Positions 1 through 6,733 of a DNA stretch of 15,654 bases are shown here, piece after piece. The notes beneath the pieces were generated by a model. It was given only the letters and a program-made list of their open reading frames with translations, made no database searches and was not told the origin of the DNA. A program made the translations under genes and the position numbers. Where the stretch lies: positions 1 through 15,654 of the forward strand of contig CALESE010000173.1 of the NCBI GenBank assembly GCA_937907205.1. Direction: 5' to 3'. The DNA is from an uncultured Romboutsia sp. Lineage in GTDB: Bacteria > Bacillota > Clostridia > Peptostreptococcales > Peptostreptococcaceae. Within the stretch, counting starts at the first letter, position 1. Each line of letters begins with the position of its first letter.

Positions 1-37
1 TACATTTTTGGACTAAGTTTATAAATGTATGTTCCAT
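1..37 (-). CDS. Probable 5' end of a divergent gene, runs off the left edge
   Basis: On the minus strand a strong ribosome site (AAAGGAGGG, plus-strand positions 42-50) is followed by two consecutive ATG codons, at 40-38 and 37-35. The frame stays open to the window edge and begins (M)MEHTFINLVQKC. The second ATG is preferred because it leaves about 5 nt after AGGAGG, whereas the first leaves only 2. Only 12 codons are visible, so the product cannot be named. The gene would be transcribed divergently from yqfC, with about 200 bp of AT-rich sequence between them holding the control regions of both. Confidence 0.5.
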   Translation of the reverse strand, partial: MEHTFINLVQKC

Positions 38-243
38 CATACCCTCCTTTTTTAGAACTTATTTATATAAATATATTATTCTAAACATATATATAATTGT
101 ACCTACATATTTAAATAGTGGGAGTATTATAAATTTTAAATAAAACTAAAACAAAAATACTTAAAATTGTATATATTAAATAGAAATCTTAAAAATGTCA
201 TTTAAGAGAAATTTAAACATAAAATATATTAGGAGGTATATAT

Positions 244-480
244 ATGGTGGATATATCAACTGATTTACAAGTTAATCAGCCTACAGTAACGATAGTTGGA
301 AATACATTTATATGTATAGAAAACTACTTATCTATAATAACTTATGAAACAAATTTAATAAAAATAAAAACTAAGGTGAAGTCAATTAAAATAACTGGGG
401 ACAAACTTTTACTAAAATATATTACTGATGGAGAAATAGGTATAAAAGGAATTATATATGATGTAGAGTATGTAGATTAG
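244..480 (+). CDS. yqfC: Sporulation protein YqfC (YabP/YqfC family)
   Basis: Small protein of 78 residues, the usual length for YqfC, a YabP/YqfC-family protein conserved in endospore formers. In B. subtilis it is made in the mother cell under sigma-E; its biochemical role is not well defined. The identification rests on size, the beta-rich pattern with the family-like segment ITGDKLLLKYI (about residues 50-60), and its position directly before yqfD and phoH, as in Bacillus. The ATG start has AGGAGG at 231-236, 7 nt upstream. The stop codon TAG (478-480) overlaps the ribosome site of yqfD, so the two are probably translationally coupled. It is the first gene of a five-gene run ending at 4000. 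I could not identify a convincing sigma-E promoter upstream. Confidence 0.85.
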   Translation: MVDISTDLQVNQPTVTIVGNTFICIENYLSIITYETNLIKIKTKVKSIKITGDKLLLKYITDGEIGIKGIIYDVEYVD

Positions 481-492
481 GAGGAGATGTAA

Positions 493-1782
493 TTGATAAG
501 TTACATAAGAGGATATTATGTAATAACAGTAGAAGGTATAGAAATAGAAAGGTTTCTAAATAATCTTATAAGAAATAATATACATGTATTTAATGTGAAA
601 AGAATCGATAGCAACAAAATAGAATTTTCCATTGAAAGACAAGATATGAGAGAACTAAAGAATCTTTATAGAGGCGGAAATTATAATATAAAAATAAAGC
701 AAAAAACAGGTATACCATTTTTAATAAAGAGAATATATAAGCAAAAAGGAATGTGGATATGTGCCTTTATATCTTTATTTTTACTTATTATGACATCTCA
801 GTTTGTAACAGATATATACATACAAGTACCAGAAGGTATAAAAAAAGAGGATATAAGAAAAGAATTATATAATGCAGGTTTAAAACCAGGTGTATATAAA
901 AAAAATATAGATAGAAAATCTATTAGAGATAAAGTGATGCTTGAATTTGATGAAGTTGCATACGTATCAATAAATGTAAAAGGAACTAATATATTTGTTA
1001 CTGTTACAAAAAAAGCAGAATCATTAAAATCAAATGATGATTCAAATTATTGTAATGTAATTGCACAAAAAAATGGTATAATAGAAAAGGTAATACCAAG
1101 AAGTGGTAAAGCTTTGGTTGATCCAGGGAAAATTGTACAAAAAGGTGATGTACTTTTAAATGGTGCTAACACAAAATCTGTTCCAGAGGTTTGGGCTAGT
1201 ACTTTTTATGAGGTTAAAAAAAATGCAAGTTATGAAGAAATTGAAAAAGAAAAAACAGGAAATAGTAAAAAAGTTTATACAATAAATTTTTATGATAAAA
1301 GCTATACAATAAGAAGGAAAATTGACTACAAAAACTATACTATTGATAACAAAGAATATAAGCTATCAATAGGAAATTATACTTTTCCTTTAAATATAAA
1401 GATAAGTACTTTTAATGAAACTAAAGATATCAAAGTAAAGAAAGATAAAGAAGAGCTTAAAAAAGAATTATCTAAAAAAGCATTAAAAGAACTAGAATAC
1501 ATAATACCATCATCTGCTAGAATTATTAAAGTAGACCATGATTATAAGGTAAATAAAAATATATTAGAATATATAGTTACAGTAACAGCATCTGAAAATA
1601 TAGCTAAAATGCATCCTCTTAGTAAATCAGAGGCAGAACAAATAATAAATGAACAATATCAAAATAATGAAGATGAAGCAGTGCCTTCAAATCCTGAAAA
1701 AAGACCAATAAATGATATAAGAAACGAATTTGAGGATAAAAATAAAGAACAAGAGCAAAATGATAATAAACAGCAAAATTAA
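493..1782 (+). CDS. yqfD: Sporulation protein YqfD
   Basis: A 429-residue protein matching the YqfD sporulation family, membrane-anchored and partner of YqfC in gene order. It has a cytoplasmic N-terminal part (residues 1-86), a single strong transmembrane segment at about 87-106, and a large region after it that contains the family segments IYIQVPEGI (109-117) and KGTNIFVTVTKK (about 163-174). In B. subtilis the pair is sigma-E dependent; the exact function is unknown. The start is TTG at 493: AGGAGG at 479-484 is correctly spaced, and the nearby ATG (487-489) is followed at once by a stop. The C-terminus, from about residue 395, is an unusual charged, Asn/Gln/Glu/Lys-rich tail that looks disordered and makes the protein about 30 residues longer than Bacillus YqfD (about 398, from memory). 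It lies 12 nt after yqfC and 26 nt before phoH. Confidence 0.88.
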   Translation: MISYIRGYYVITVEGIEIERFLNNLIRNNIHVFNVKRIDSNKIEFSIERQDMRELKNLYRGGNYNIKIKQKTGIPFLIKRIYKQKGMWICAFISLFLLIMTSQFVTDIYIQVPEGIKKEDIRKELYNAGLKPGVYKKNIDRKSIRDKVMLEFDEVAYVSINVKGTNIFVTVTKKAESLKSNDDSNYCNVIAQKNGIIEKVIPRSGKALVDPGKIVQKGDVLLNGANTKSVPEVWASTFYEVKKNASYEEIEKEKTGNSKKVYTINFYDKSYTIRRKIDYKNYTIDNKEYKLSIGNYTFPLNIKISTFNETKDIKVKKDKEELKKELSKKALKELEYIIPSSARIIKVDHDYKVNKNILEYIVTVTASENIAKMHPLSKSEAEQIINEQYQNNEDEAVPSNPEKRPINDIRNEFEDKNKEQEQNDNKQQN

Positions 1783-1808
1783 TAAGATATCTAAGGAGGC
1801 ATTTTAAA

Positions 1809-2786
1809 TTGATAGTACAAAAGAGTTTTGAAGTTTCAGAAGAAAAATTTGAAAGAGAATTATTTGGAAATTTTGATGAGAATATAAAGCTTATAGAAGA
1901 TACTTTAAAAATAGATGTAATTTTAAGAGAAGGTAATATAGTTTTAATGGGTCAACAAAAAAATGTAGAAGAAGCATTAAAGCTTATGGAAGAACTTCAC
2001 CAAACTGTATCCAATGGTAAAAGTTTAGATAAACAAAGTATATCATATTCATTATCACTATTATTAGAAGGTAGGGAAGAACAACTTAAAGAATTAGAAG
2101 ATATAATAGTAGTTACTAAAAAGGGTAAACCAATTCAGCCAAAAACTCTAGGTCAAAAAAGATATTTAGAACTTATAAAGTCAAATGATATAACATTTGG
2201 TATAGGACCTGCAGGTACAGGTAAAACCTACTTAGCAGTTGCCATGGCAGTTAAAGCATTTAAAAGAGATGAAGTAAGTAAAATAGTACTTACTAGACCT
2301 GCTGTTGAAGCAGGAGAAAGCTTAGGATTTTTACCTGGGGATTTAAAGGAAAAGGTAGATCCATATCTTATACCTTTATATGATGCTTTATTTGATATGT
2401 TTGGTCCAGAGAAGTTTGCTAAATATTTAGAAAGAGGATTTATTGAAGTTGCACCTCTTGCATTTATGAGAGGGAGAACTTTAGATAATGCATTTATTAT
2501 ATTAGACGAGGCACAAAATACAACACCAGAGCAAATGAAGATGTTTTTAACTAGATTAGGGTTTGGTTCAAAGGCAGTAATCACTGGAGACTTAACTCAA
2601 ACTGATTTACCAAATAAAAAACAAAGTGGATTACTTCAAGCAACTAAAATACTAAAAGATGTAGAAGGAATAGGAAGTATAACATTAAATGATAAAGATG
2701 TTGTTAGACATGAATTAGTACAAAGAATAATAAGAGCATATGAAAAATTTGATAATGCTCAAGAAAAAAAGCAAAATAAAAAATAA
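1809..2786 (+). CDS. phoH: PhoH-family P-loop ATPase
   Basis: PhoH-like protein, 325 residues, full length for the family (about 320). The N-terminal 100 residues form a small alpha/beta region resembling a KH-like fold, followed by the RecA-like ATPase core. Visible motifs are Walker A GPAGTGKT (133-140), LTRPAVEAGE (161-170), LGFLPGDLKEKVDPYL (172-187) and Walker B with the family signature FIILDEAQNTT (229-239). ITGDLTQTDLP (258-268) is also typical. PhoH proteins are cytoplasmic nucleotide hydrolases, often next to ybeY and linked with RNA metabolism; the substrate is not established. TTG is the start, with AAGGAGG at 1793-1799. In B. subtilis yqfF (pgpH, an HD-family cyclic-di-AMP phosphodiesterase) follows phoH. 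Here ybeY follows after only 26 nt. Confidence 0.95.
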   Translation: MIVQKSFEVSEEKFERELFGNFDENIKLIEDTLKIDVILREGNIVLMGQQKNVEEALKLMEELHQTVSNGKSLDKQSISYSLSLLLEGREEQLKELEDIIVVTKKGKPIQPKTLGQKRYLELIKSNDITFGIGPAGTGKTYLAVAMAVKAFKRDEVSKIVLTRPAVEAGESLGFLPGDLKEKVDPYLIPLYDALFDMFGPEKFAKYLERGFIEVAPLAFMRGRTLDNAFIILDEAQNTTPEQMKMFLTRLGFGSKAVITGDLTQTDLPNKKQSGLLQATKILKDVEGIGSITLNDKDVVRHELVQRIIRAYEKFDNAQEKKQNKK

Positions 2787-2812
2787 TTTAACCAAGGAAG
2801 AAGTGAGTTAAT

Positions 2813-3271
2813 ATGGAGCTTATAATAGATGATAGACAAGATAAATTAGAGGTAAGTGAAGAATTAATCGAAAAAATAAAAGATATAATAGTAGAATGTT
2901 TAGATTATGAAGGTTACAGTGATGAATATGAAGTAAGTTTATCTTTTGTAGATAATAAAGAAATACATGAATTAAATAAACAATTTAGAGGCATTGATAG
3001 ACCAACAGATGTATTATCATTTCCTATGTTAGGTGATGATTTTGATATTGAACTAGAAGAAGAATCTTTAGGTGATATAGTAATTTCTTTAGAAAGAGCA
3101 TTTGAACAAAGTTTAGAATATAATCATAGTTTTGAAAGAGAAGTATGCTTCTTAGTTTGTCATAGTACATTCCATTTATTAGGATATGACCATGATACAG
3201 AAGAAAATACTAAAATAATGAGACAAAAAGAAGAGTATATATTAAATAAGTTAAACATAACAAGGGAGTAA
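2813..3271 (+). CDS. ybeY: Endoribonuclease YbeY (rRNA maturation factor)
   Basis: A 152-residue zinc-dependent endoribonuclease involved in 16S rRNA 3'-end processing and ribosome quality control. The zinc-binding signature HxxxHxxxxxH is intact, with H117, H121 and H127 in HSTFHLLGYDH. The other family segment, FRGIDRPTDVLSFP (58-71), is also present. Length is normal. The start is ATG with AAGGAAG/AAGTGAG-like sequence at 2794-2806. The gene ends 9 nt before dgkA, and its last codons contain the AAGGGAG ribosome site of dgkA (3262-3268), so expression is probably coupled. Era, which also binds the 3' end of 16S rRNA, is encoded just downstream, a functionally consistent neighbourhood. Confidence 0.96.
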   Translation: MELIIDDRQDKLEVSEELIEKIKDIIVECLDYEGYSDEYEVSLSFVDNKEIHELNKQFRGIDRPTDVLSFPMLGDDFDIELEEESLGDIVISLERAFEQSLEYNHSFEREVCFLVCHSTFHLLGYDHDTEENTKIMRQKEEYILNKLNITRE

Positions 3272-3280
3272 TTTTTTATT

Positions 3281-4000
3281 ATGAAGGTTAAAAAAACTCG
3301 CCAGGGAATAATAAAAGCATTTAATGCTGCAATACAAGGAATACTATATACTTTTAAGTTTGAAAGAAATATGAAAATACACTACTTTGTTGCAGTGATA
3401 GTTTTCATAGCTAGTTTATTCTTTGATTTAACTAAAATTGAAATGTTGTTATTAATATTTTCTATAAGCTTAGTTGTAATATCTGAAATGTTTAATACTG
3501 CAATAGAAAAGACTATAGATATGATAACAGAAGAATATAACGTTTTAGCTAAAATAGCTAAAGATGTTGCTGCTGGAGGAGTTTTAATTGCAGCATTAAA
3601 CTCATTGGTAGTAGGTTATATACTATTTTATGACAAGCTAACAGAGGTATCAACAGAATTACTTACAACAATTAGAAGATCAGAGCCGCACCTTACATTG
3701 ATTTGTATAGTTTTAGTTTTAATCGCTGTAGTTGTAGTAAAATCAATGACAGCAACAGGGACGCCTCTTAAAGGTGGAATGCCAAGTGGACATGCAGCGT
3801 TAGCATTTGCTATGGCCACAGCTATTACCTTTATGACAGAAAGAGTAGTTGCGTCAACTTTAGCATATTTAATGGCAACTTTAGTAGCGCAAAGTAGAAT
3901 AGAAGGTAAGATACATACATTTTGGGAAACAGTTGCAGGAGGTATTTTAGGAACTTTAATAGGAATATTAGTATTTCAAATTGGTGTTTTTTATGTATAA
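3281..4000 (+). CDS. dgkA: DgkA-type lipid kinase fused to a PAP2-type phosphatase domain
   Basis: A 239-residue membrane protein with two domains. Residues 1-118 are a prokaryotic diacylglycerol/undecaprenol kinase: RNMKIH (29-34), the catalytic-region signature EMFNTAIEKTID (69-80) and KDVAAGGVLI (94-103), plus three membrane helices. In Gram-positives this family mainly phosphorylates undecaprenol, feeding the cell-wall lipid carrier pool. Residues about 137-239 add further helices and a PAP2 phosphatase core: K154, PSGH (168-171) and SRIEGKIHTFWE (205-216), which resembles SRxxxxxHxxxD but ends in Glu (E216). The usual RP of the first PAP2 motif is not evident; KGG precedes PSGH. A stand-alone DgkA is only about 120-130 residues. 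The fusion pairs a kinase and a possible phosphatase for the same class of polyprenyl lipid. Last gene of its block; the cdd gene that follows in Bacillus is absent. Confidence 0.9.
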   Translation: MKVKKTRQGIIKAFNAAIQGILYTFKFERNMKIHYFVAVIVFIASLFFDLTKIEMLLLIFSISLVVISEMFNTAIEKTIDMITEEYNVLAKIAKDVAAGGVLIAALNSLVVGYILFYDKLTEVSTELLTTIRRSEPHLTLICIVLVLIAVVVVKSMTATGTPLKGGMPSGHAALAFAMATAITFMTERVVASTLAYLMATLVAQSRIEGKIHTFWETVAGGILGTLIGILVFQIGVFYV

Positions 4001-4027
4001 GACATCAAATAATTCGATTATTATAAA

Positions 4028-4052
4028 AAAAGAAGTCTTTGAGACTTCTTTT
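4028..4052 (+). terminator. Rho-independent terminator after dgkA
   Basis: A perfect 10-bp stem, AAAAGAAGTC (4028-4037) with GACTTCTTTT (4043-4052), and a 5-nt loop TTTGA. The right arm ends in TTTT, and the A-rich left arm would give the same shape on the other strand. It lies 27 nt after the dgkA stop and closes the yqfC-dgkA block. Confidence 0.8.
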
Positions 4053-4062
4053 ATGCTATAAT
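4052..4062 (+). promoter_or_regulatory. Candidate extended -10 promoter for era-mgtE
   Basis: TATGCTATAAT is a full match to the extended -10 pattern TRTGNTATAAT for the vegetative sigma factor. No good -35 is found at 16-18 nt spacing, as is common for extended -10 promoters. Transcription would begin near 4069, leaving an AT-rich leader of about 157 nt before era. It abuts the dgkA terminator, so termination and initiation sit back to back. This is inference from sequence alone. Confidence 0.45.
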
Positions 4063-4225
4063 GAAAGGTATTAAATCTAAAAAATAATTAAATAGTACAA
4101 AATTAAGAATAATTATTATGTATTTTTTATAATATAACTTTATATAAAATAGATACTCATAATAAACTATATATAAATAAGATAAGATATTTTATAATCA
4201 TAAAGATGATAGGAGAAGTAACAAC

Positions 4226-5116
4226 ATGTTTAAATCAGGATTTGTAAGCATAGTAGGAAGGCCAAATGTAGGTAAATCTACTTTAATGAATAATGTAGTA
4301 GGAGAAAAAATTGCTATAATGAGTGATAAACCTCAAACTACAAGAAATACAATACAAGCAGTTTACACAGATGAAGAATGCCAAATAGTATTTTTAGATA
4401 CACCAGGAATTCATAAACCTAAAAATAAATTAGGTGAATTTATGGTAAAGTCTGCGACAGATGCATTTAAGAATGTAGATTTAGTACTATACGTAGTTGA
4501 TGATTCTAAAAAGATTGGTCCTGGAGATAGAATGATAATAGAAGATTTAAGAAATATAAAAACTCCAGTAGTATTAGTTATAAATAAAATGGATCAAATT
4601 GAAGAACAAGATTTATTTGATATGATGCAAATGTATCATAATGAAGGTGTATTTAAACAAATAGTACCTATATCTGCATTAAAGGGGAGAAATATTAAAG
4701 AATTATTAAAAGTAATACAAAACCATTTAGAAGAAGGTCCAAAATACTTCCCAGATTATATGATAACAGACCAGCCAGAAAGGGTATTAGTATCTGAATT
4801 AATAAGAGAGAAAGTTCTTCATTATATTCATGATGAAATACCTCATGGAGTAGCTGTAGAAATTGAAAAAATGAAATCAAGAAAAGATAAAGAAATAGTA
4901 GATATATCTGCTGTAATATATTGTGAAAGAGACTCACATAAAGGTATAATAATAGGCAAAAATGGTAGAAAGCTAAAAGGTATAGGTAAGTCTGCAAGAG
5001 AAGATATGGAATTACTTTTAGGTTCTCAAATTAATCTTCAATTATGGGTTAAAGTAAAAGAAAATTGGAGAAATTTACAAAATTATGTTAGTAATTTTGG
5101 ATATACTGATAAATAA
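4226..5116 (+). CDS. era: GTPase Era
   Basis: A 296-residue Ras-like GTPase that binds the 3' end of 16S rRNA and helps 30S subunit assembly. All G motifs are visible: G1 GRPNVGKS (11-18), G2 Thr at about 38-39 (PQTTRN), G3 DTPG (58-61), G4 NKMD (120-123) and G5 SAL (150-152). The C-terminal type-II KH RNA-binding domain follows, with its IIGKNGRKLKGIG loop at 242-254. Length matches the family (about 300). The ATG start has AGGAGA at 4211-4216. Era follows a 225-nt gap containing a terminator and a candidate promoter, so it probably heads its own transcript, with mgtE 11 nt downstream. In Bacillus, cdd lies directly upstream and yqzL-recO directly downstream. Confidence 0.98.
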   Translation: MFKSGFVSIVGRPNVGKSTLMNNVVGEKIAIMSDKPQTTRNTIQAVYTDEECQIVFLDTPGIHKPKNKLGEFMVKSATDAFKNVDLVLYVVDDSKKIGPGDRMIIEDLRNIKTPVVLVINKMDQIEEQDLFDMMQMYHNEGVFKQIVPISALKGRNIKELLKVIQNHLEEGPKYFPDYMITDQPERVLVSELIREKVLHYIHDEIPHGVAVEIEKMKSRKDKEIVDISAVIYCERDSHKGIIIGKNGRKLKGIGKSAREDMELLLGSQINLQLWVKVKENWRNLQNYVSNFGYTDK

Positions 5117-5127
5117 AGGTGGAATAT

Positions 5128-6507
5128 ATGGATAGGAAACAAGATACTTCCAAGGATTTATTAAATGAAGTAAAAGAATTAATTGATAATAATAAAATAA
5201 TAGAACTTAGAGAGTTGCTTGAAGAATATCATATAATAGACATTTTTGATATAATGGAAAATCTAGAAGAAAGCAAGAAGATTGAATTATTTGAAGTTCT
5301 TCCATTAGATATGGCGGCTTCTATATTAGAAGAAAGTAATTCTGCATTTTTTAGTACAATTTTATCAAAAATAGATGATGAACATAAAAAAAATATACTA
5401 GAATTAATGTCTCTTGATGATATGGCTGATTTACTTAGTGAACTAGAAGAAGATGAAAGACAAGATATAATGGAGCTTCTAAGTCAAGAGGATGTTAAGG
5501 ATTTAAAAGAATTGTTAATTTATGAAGAAGAATCAACTGGTGGTATAATGACTACTGGATATATAGAAATAAATAAAGATATGACTGCTAAAGAAGCCAT
5601 AGAACATATGAGAAAAAATGCACAAGGTGCAGAAACTATTTATTATATATATGTTGTAGATAATGAAGAAAGATTAGTAGGAGTTTTATCTTTAAGAGAC
5701 TTAATAACATCAAGAGATTCTAATATAGTAAAGGATTTAATGAGTGAAAATATAATATCTGTATATGTAGATGAGGATAGAGAAGAAGCTGTTAGATTAG
5801 TATCAAAATATAATTTAATAGCAATTCCAGTAATAGATAGAGAACAAAAACTAAAGGGAATAATAACCGTAGATGATATAATTGATGTTATTGAAGAAGA
5901 AGCTACTGAAGATATGTATAAATTTGCAGGATCATCGGAACATGAAAGAGAAATAGTAGAACAAATAAATCCAAATCCAAAGGATCAAATAACATCGGCT
6001 CTAAGAGCTAGAGTTCCATGGCTGGTTATTACTTTAATAGGTGGTTTATTATCTGCTTTTATGGTATCAAATTTAGATTTTATAATGAATCCTACATACG
6101 CAACATTGGTATTTTTTATACCCGTTGTAATAGGAATGGGTGGAAATATAGGTACACAGTCATCTGCACTTACTGTTATGGCATTATCTAATAAAGATGT
6201 AAATTTTGAAAATGTTATAAGAGAAGGAATAGTAGGGTTTATTACAGGAATAATATGTTCTATATTAATAGGAGTTGTTGTGTTTATATTTATAAAAGAT
6301 ATAAATATAGTATTAGTTGTTTCCTTATCTCTATTTATAAATATGATAGTTGGAGCAATGATAGGTGCATTTATGCCTGTATTATTAAAAAAATTAAACT
6401 TAGATCCATCAATTATTTCAGCTCCAGTTATAGCTACAGCCCTTGATATAACAGGTATATCAATTTATTTACTTATAATAACAACACTATTGTCAAAAAT
6501 TGTATAA
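5128..6507 (+). CDS. mgtE: Magnesium transporter MgtE
   Basis: A 459-residue Mg2+ channel/transporter of the MgtE family. Layout from the chosen start: an acidic helical N-domain (about 8-130), two CBS domains (about 137-197 and 203-258) that sense cytosolic Mg2+, a connecting 'plug' helix with ARVPWL (293-298), and about five membrane helices (295-459). Family motifs are visible: PVVIGMGGNIGTQSS (332-346) and ATALDITG (436-443), in which D440 corresponds by position to the pore Asp required for ion binding in Thermus MgtE. The start is ATG at 5128, with AAGGTGG at 5116-5122. An in-frame GTG at 5119 lies inside that ribosome site and is unlikely. No M-box-like leader precedes it; it is 11 nt after era and probably cotranscribed, unlike riboswitch-controlled mgtE genes. 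Confidence 0.95.
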   Translation: MDRKQDTSKDLLNEVKELIDNNKIIELRELLEEYHIIDIFDIMENLEESKKIELFEVLPLDMAASILEESNSAFFSTILSKIDDEHKKNILELMSLDDMADLLSELEEDERQDIMELLSQEDVKDLKELLIYEEESTGGIMTTGYIEINKDMTAKEAIEHMRKNAQGAETIYYIYVVDNEERLVGVLSLRDLITSRDSNIVKDLMSENIISVYVDEDREEAVRLVSKYNLIAIPVIDREQKLKGIITVDDIIDVIEEEATEDMYKFAGSSEHEREIVEQINPNPKDQITSALRARVPWLVITLIGGLLSAFMVSNLDFIMNPTYATLVFFIPVVIGMGGNIGTQSSALTVMALSNKDVNFENVIREGIVGFITGIICSILIGVVVFIFIKDINIVLVVSLSLFINMIVGAMIGAFMPVLLKKLNLDPSIISAPVIATALDITGISIYLLIITTLLSKIV

Positions 6508-6525
6508 CAACTTTATGTATTATTT

Positions 6526-6573
6526 ACCCTCTTCTTACTAAAAATATAATATAAATGTAAGGAGGGGGTTTTT
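6526..6573 (+). terminator. Hairpin with T-tract that includes the yqzL ribosome site
   Basis: ACCCTCTTCTTAC (6526-6538) pairs with GTAAGGAGGGGGT (6557-6569): 13 bp including two G-U pairs, across an 18-nt AT-rich loop. TTTTT (6569-6573) follows. The shape fits an intrinsic terminator for era-mgtE. The right arm also contains AGGAGGGG, the ribosome site of yqzL, so the same fold would hide it. Whether it stops transcription, limits yqzL translation, or both cannot be decided from sequence. Confidence 0.6.
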
Positions 6574-6577
6574 AAAA

Positions 6578-6733
6578 ATGAACAATTTGTGTTGGGAAGT
6601 TTTTAAAAAAACAGGTAGCATAGAAGCGTATATGTATTTACATGAATGTAATTGTTTATCTGAAAATAATGATAGTATAAGGGAGATAGAAAAAGACGAT
6701 GATAATATTCAACACCCAGGGGATAGTACTTAA
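6578..6733 (+). CDS. yqzL: YqzL-family small protein
   Basis: A 51-residue ORF beginning MNNLCWEVFKKTGSIEAY. The pattern W-x-VF-xx-TG-x-I/V-xx-Y near the N-terminus is that of the YqzL family, tiny conserved proteins of unknown function encoded between era and recO in Firmicutes; the position agrees. The acidic C-terminal half (IREIEKDDDN) is not conserved as far as I can tell. It carries three Cys (C5, C24, C26). The ATG at 6578 has a very strong ribosome site, AAGGAGGGGG (6559-6568), 9 nt upstream, but this lies in a hairpin arm. The 3' end overlaps the start of recO by 35 nt (6699-6733) in another frame, so the two are very likely coupled in translation. Confidence 0.82.
   Translation: MNNLCWEVFKKTGSIEAYMYLHECNCLSENNDSIREIEKDDDNIQHPGDST

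Noticed and set aside
65..93. Possible sigma-E promoter for yqfC (ATATAA ... CATATATA)
   Set aside because: Sequence is almost pure A/T, matches only loosely, and would leave a leader of about 140 nt. Many equal matches occur by chance here.
218..225. CATAAAAT as a sigma-E -10 element for yqfC
   Set aside because: Transcription would begin at or just before the ribosome site (231-236), too close to be a normal mRNA start.
2228..2584. Minus-strand open frame of 118 codons inside phoH
   Set aside because: It lies antisense to a clearly conserved ATPase core, has no ribosome site, and its composition follows from the opposite-strand codons.
4061..4087. Eight-codon ORF (MKGIKSKK) in the era leader
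   Set aside because: No ribosome site, overlaps the promoter candidate, and is too short to separate from chance.
5119..5127. GTG at 5119 as the mgtE start
   Set aside because: It lies inside the AAGGTGG ribosome site that serves the ATG at 5128.
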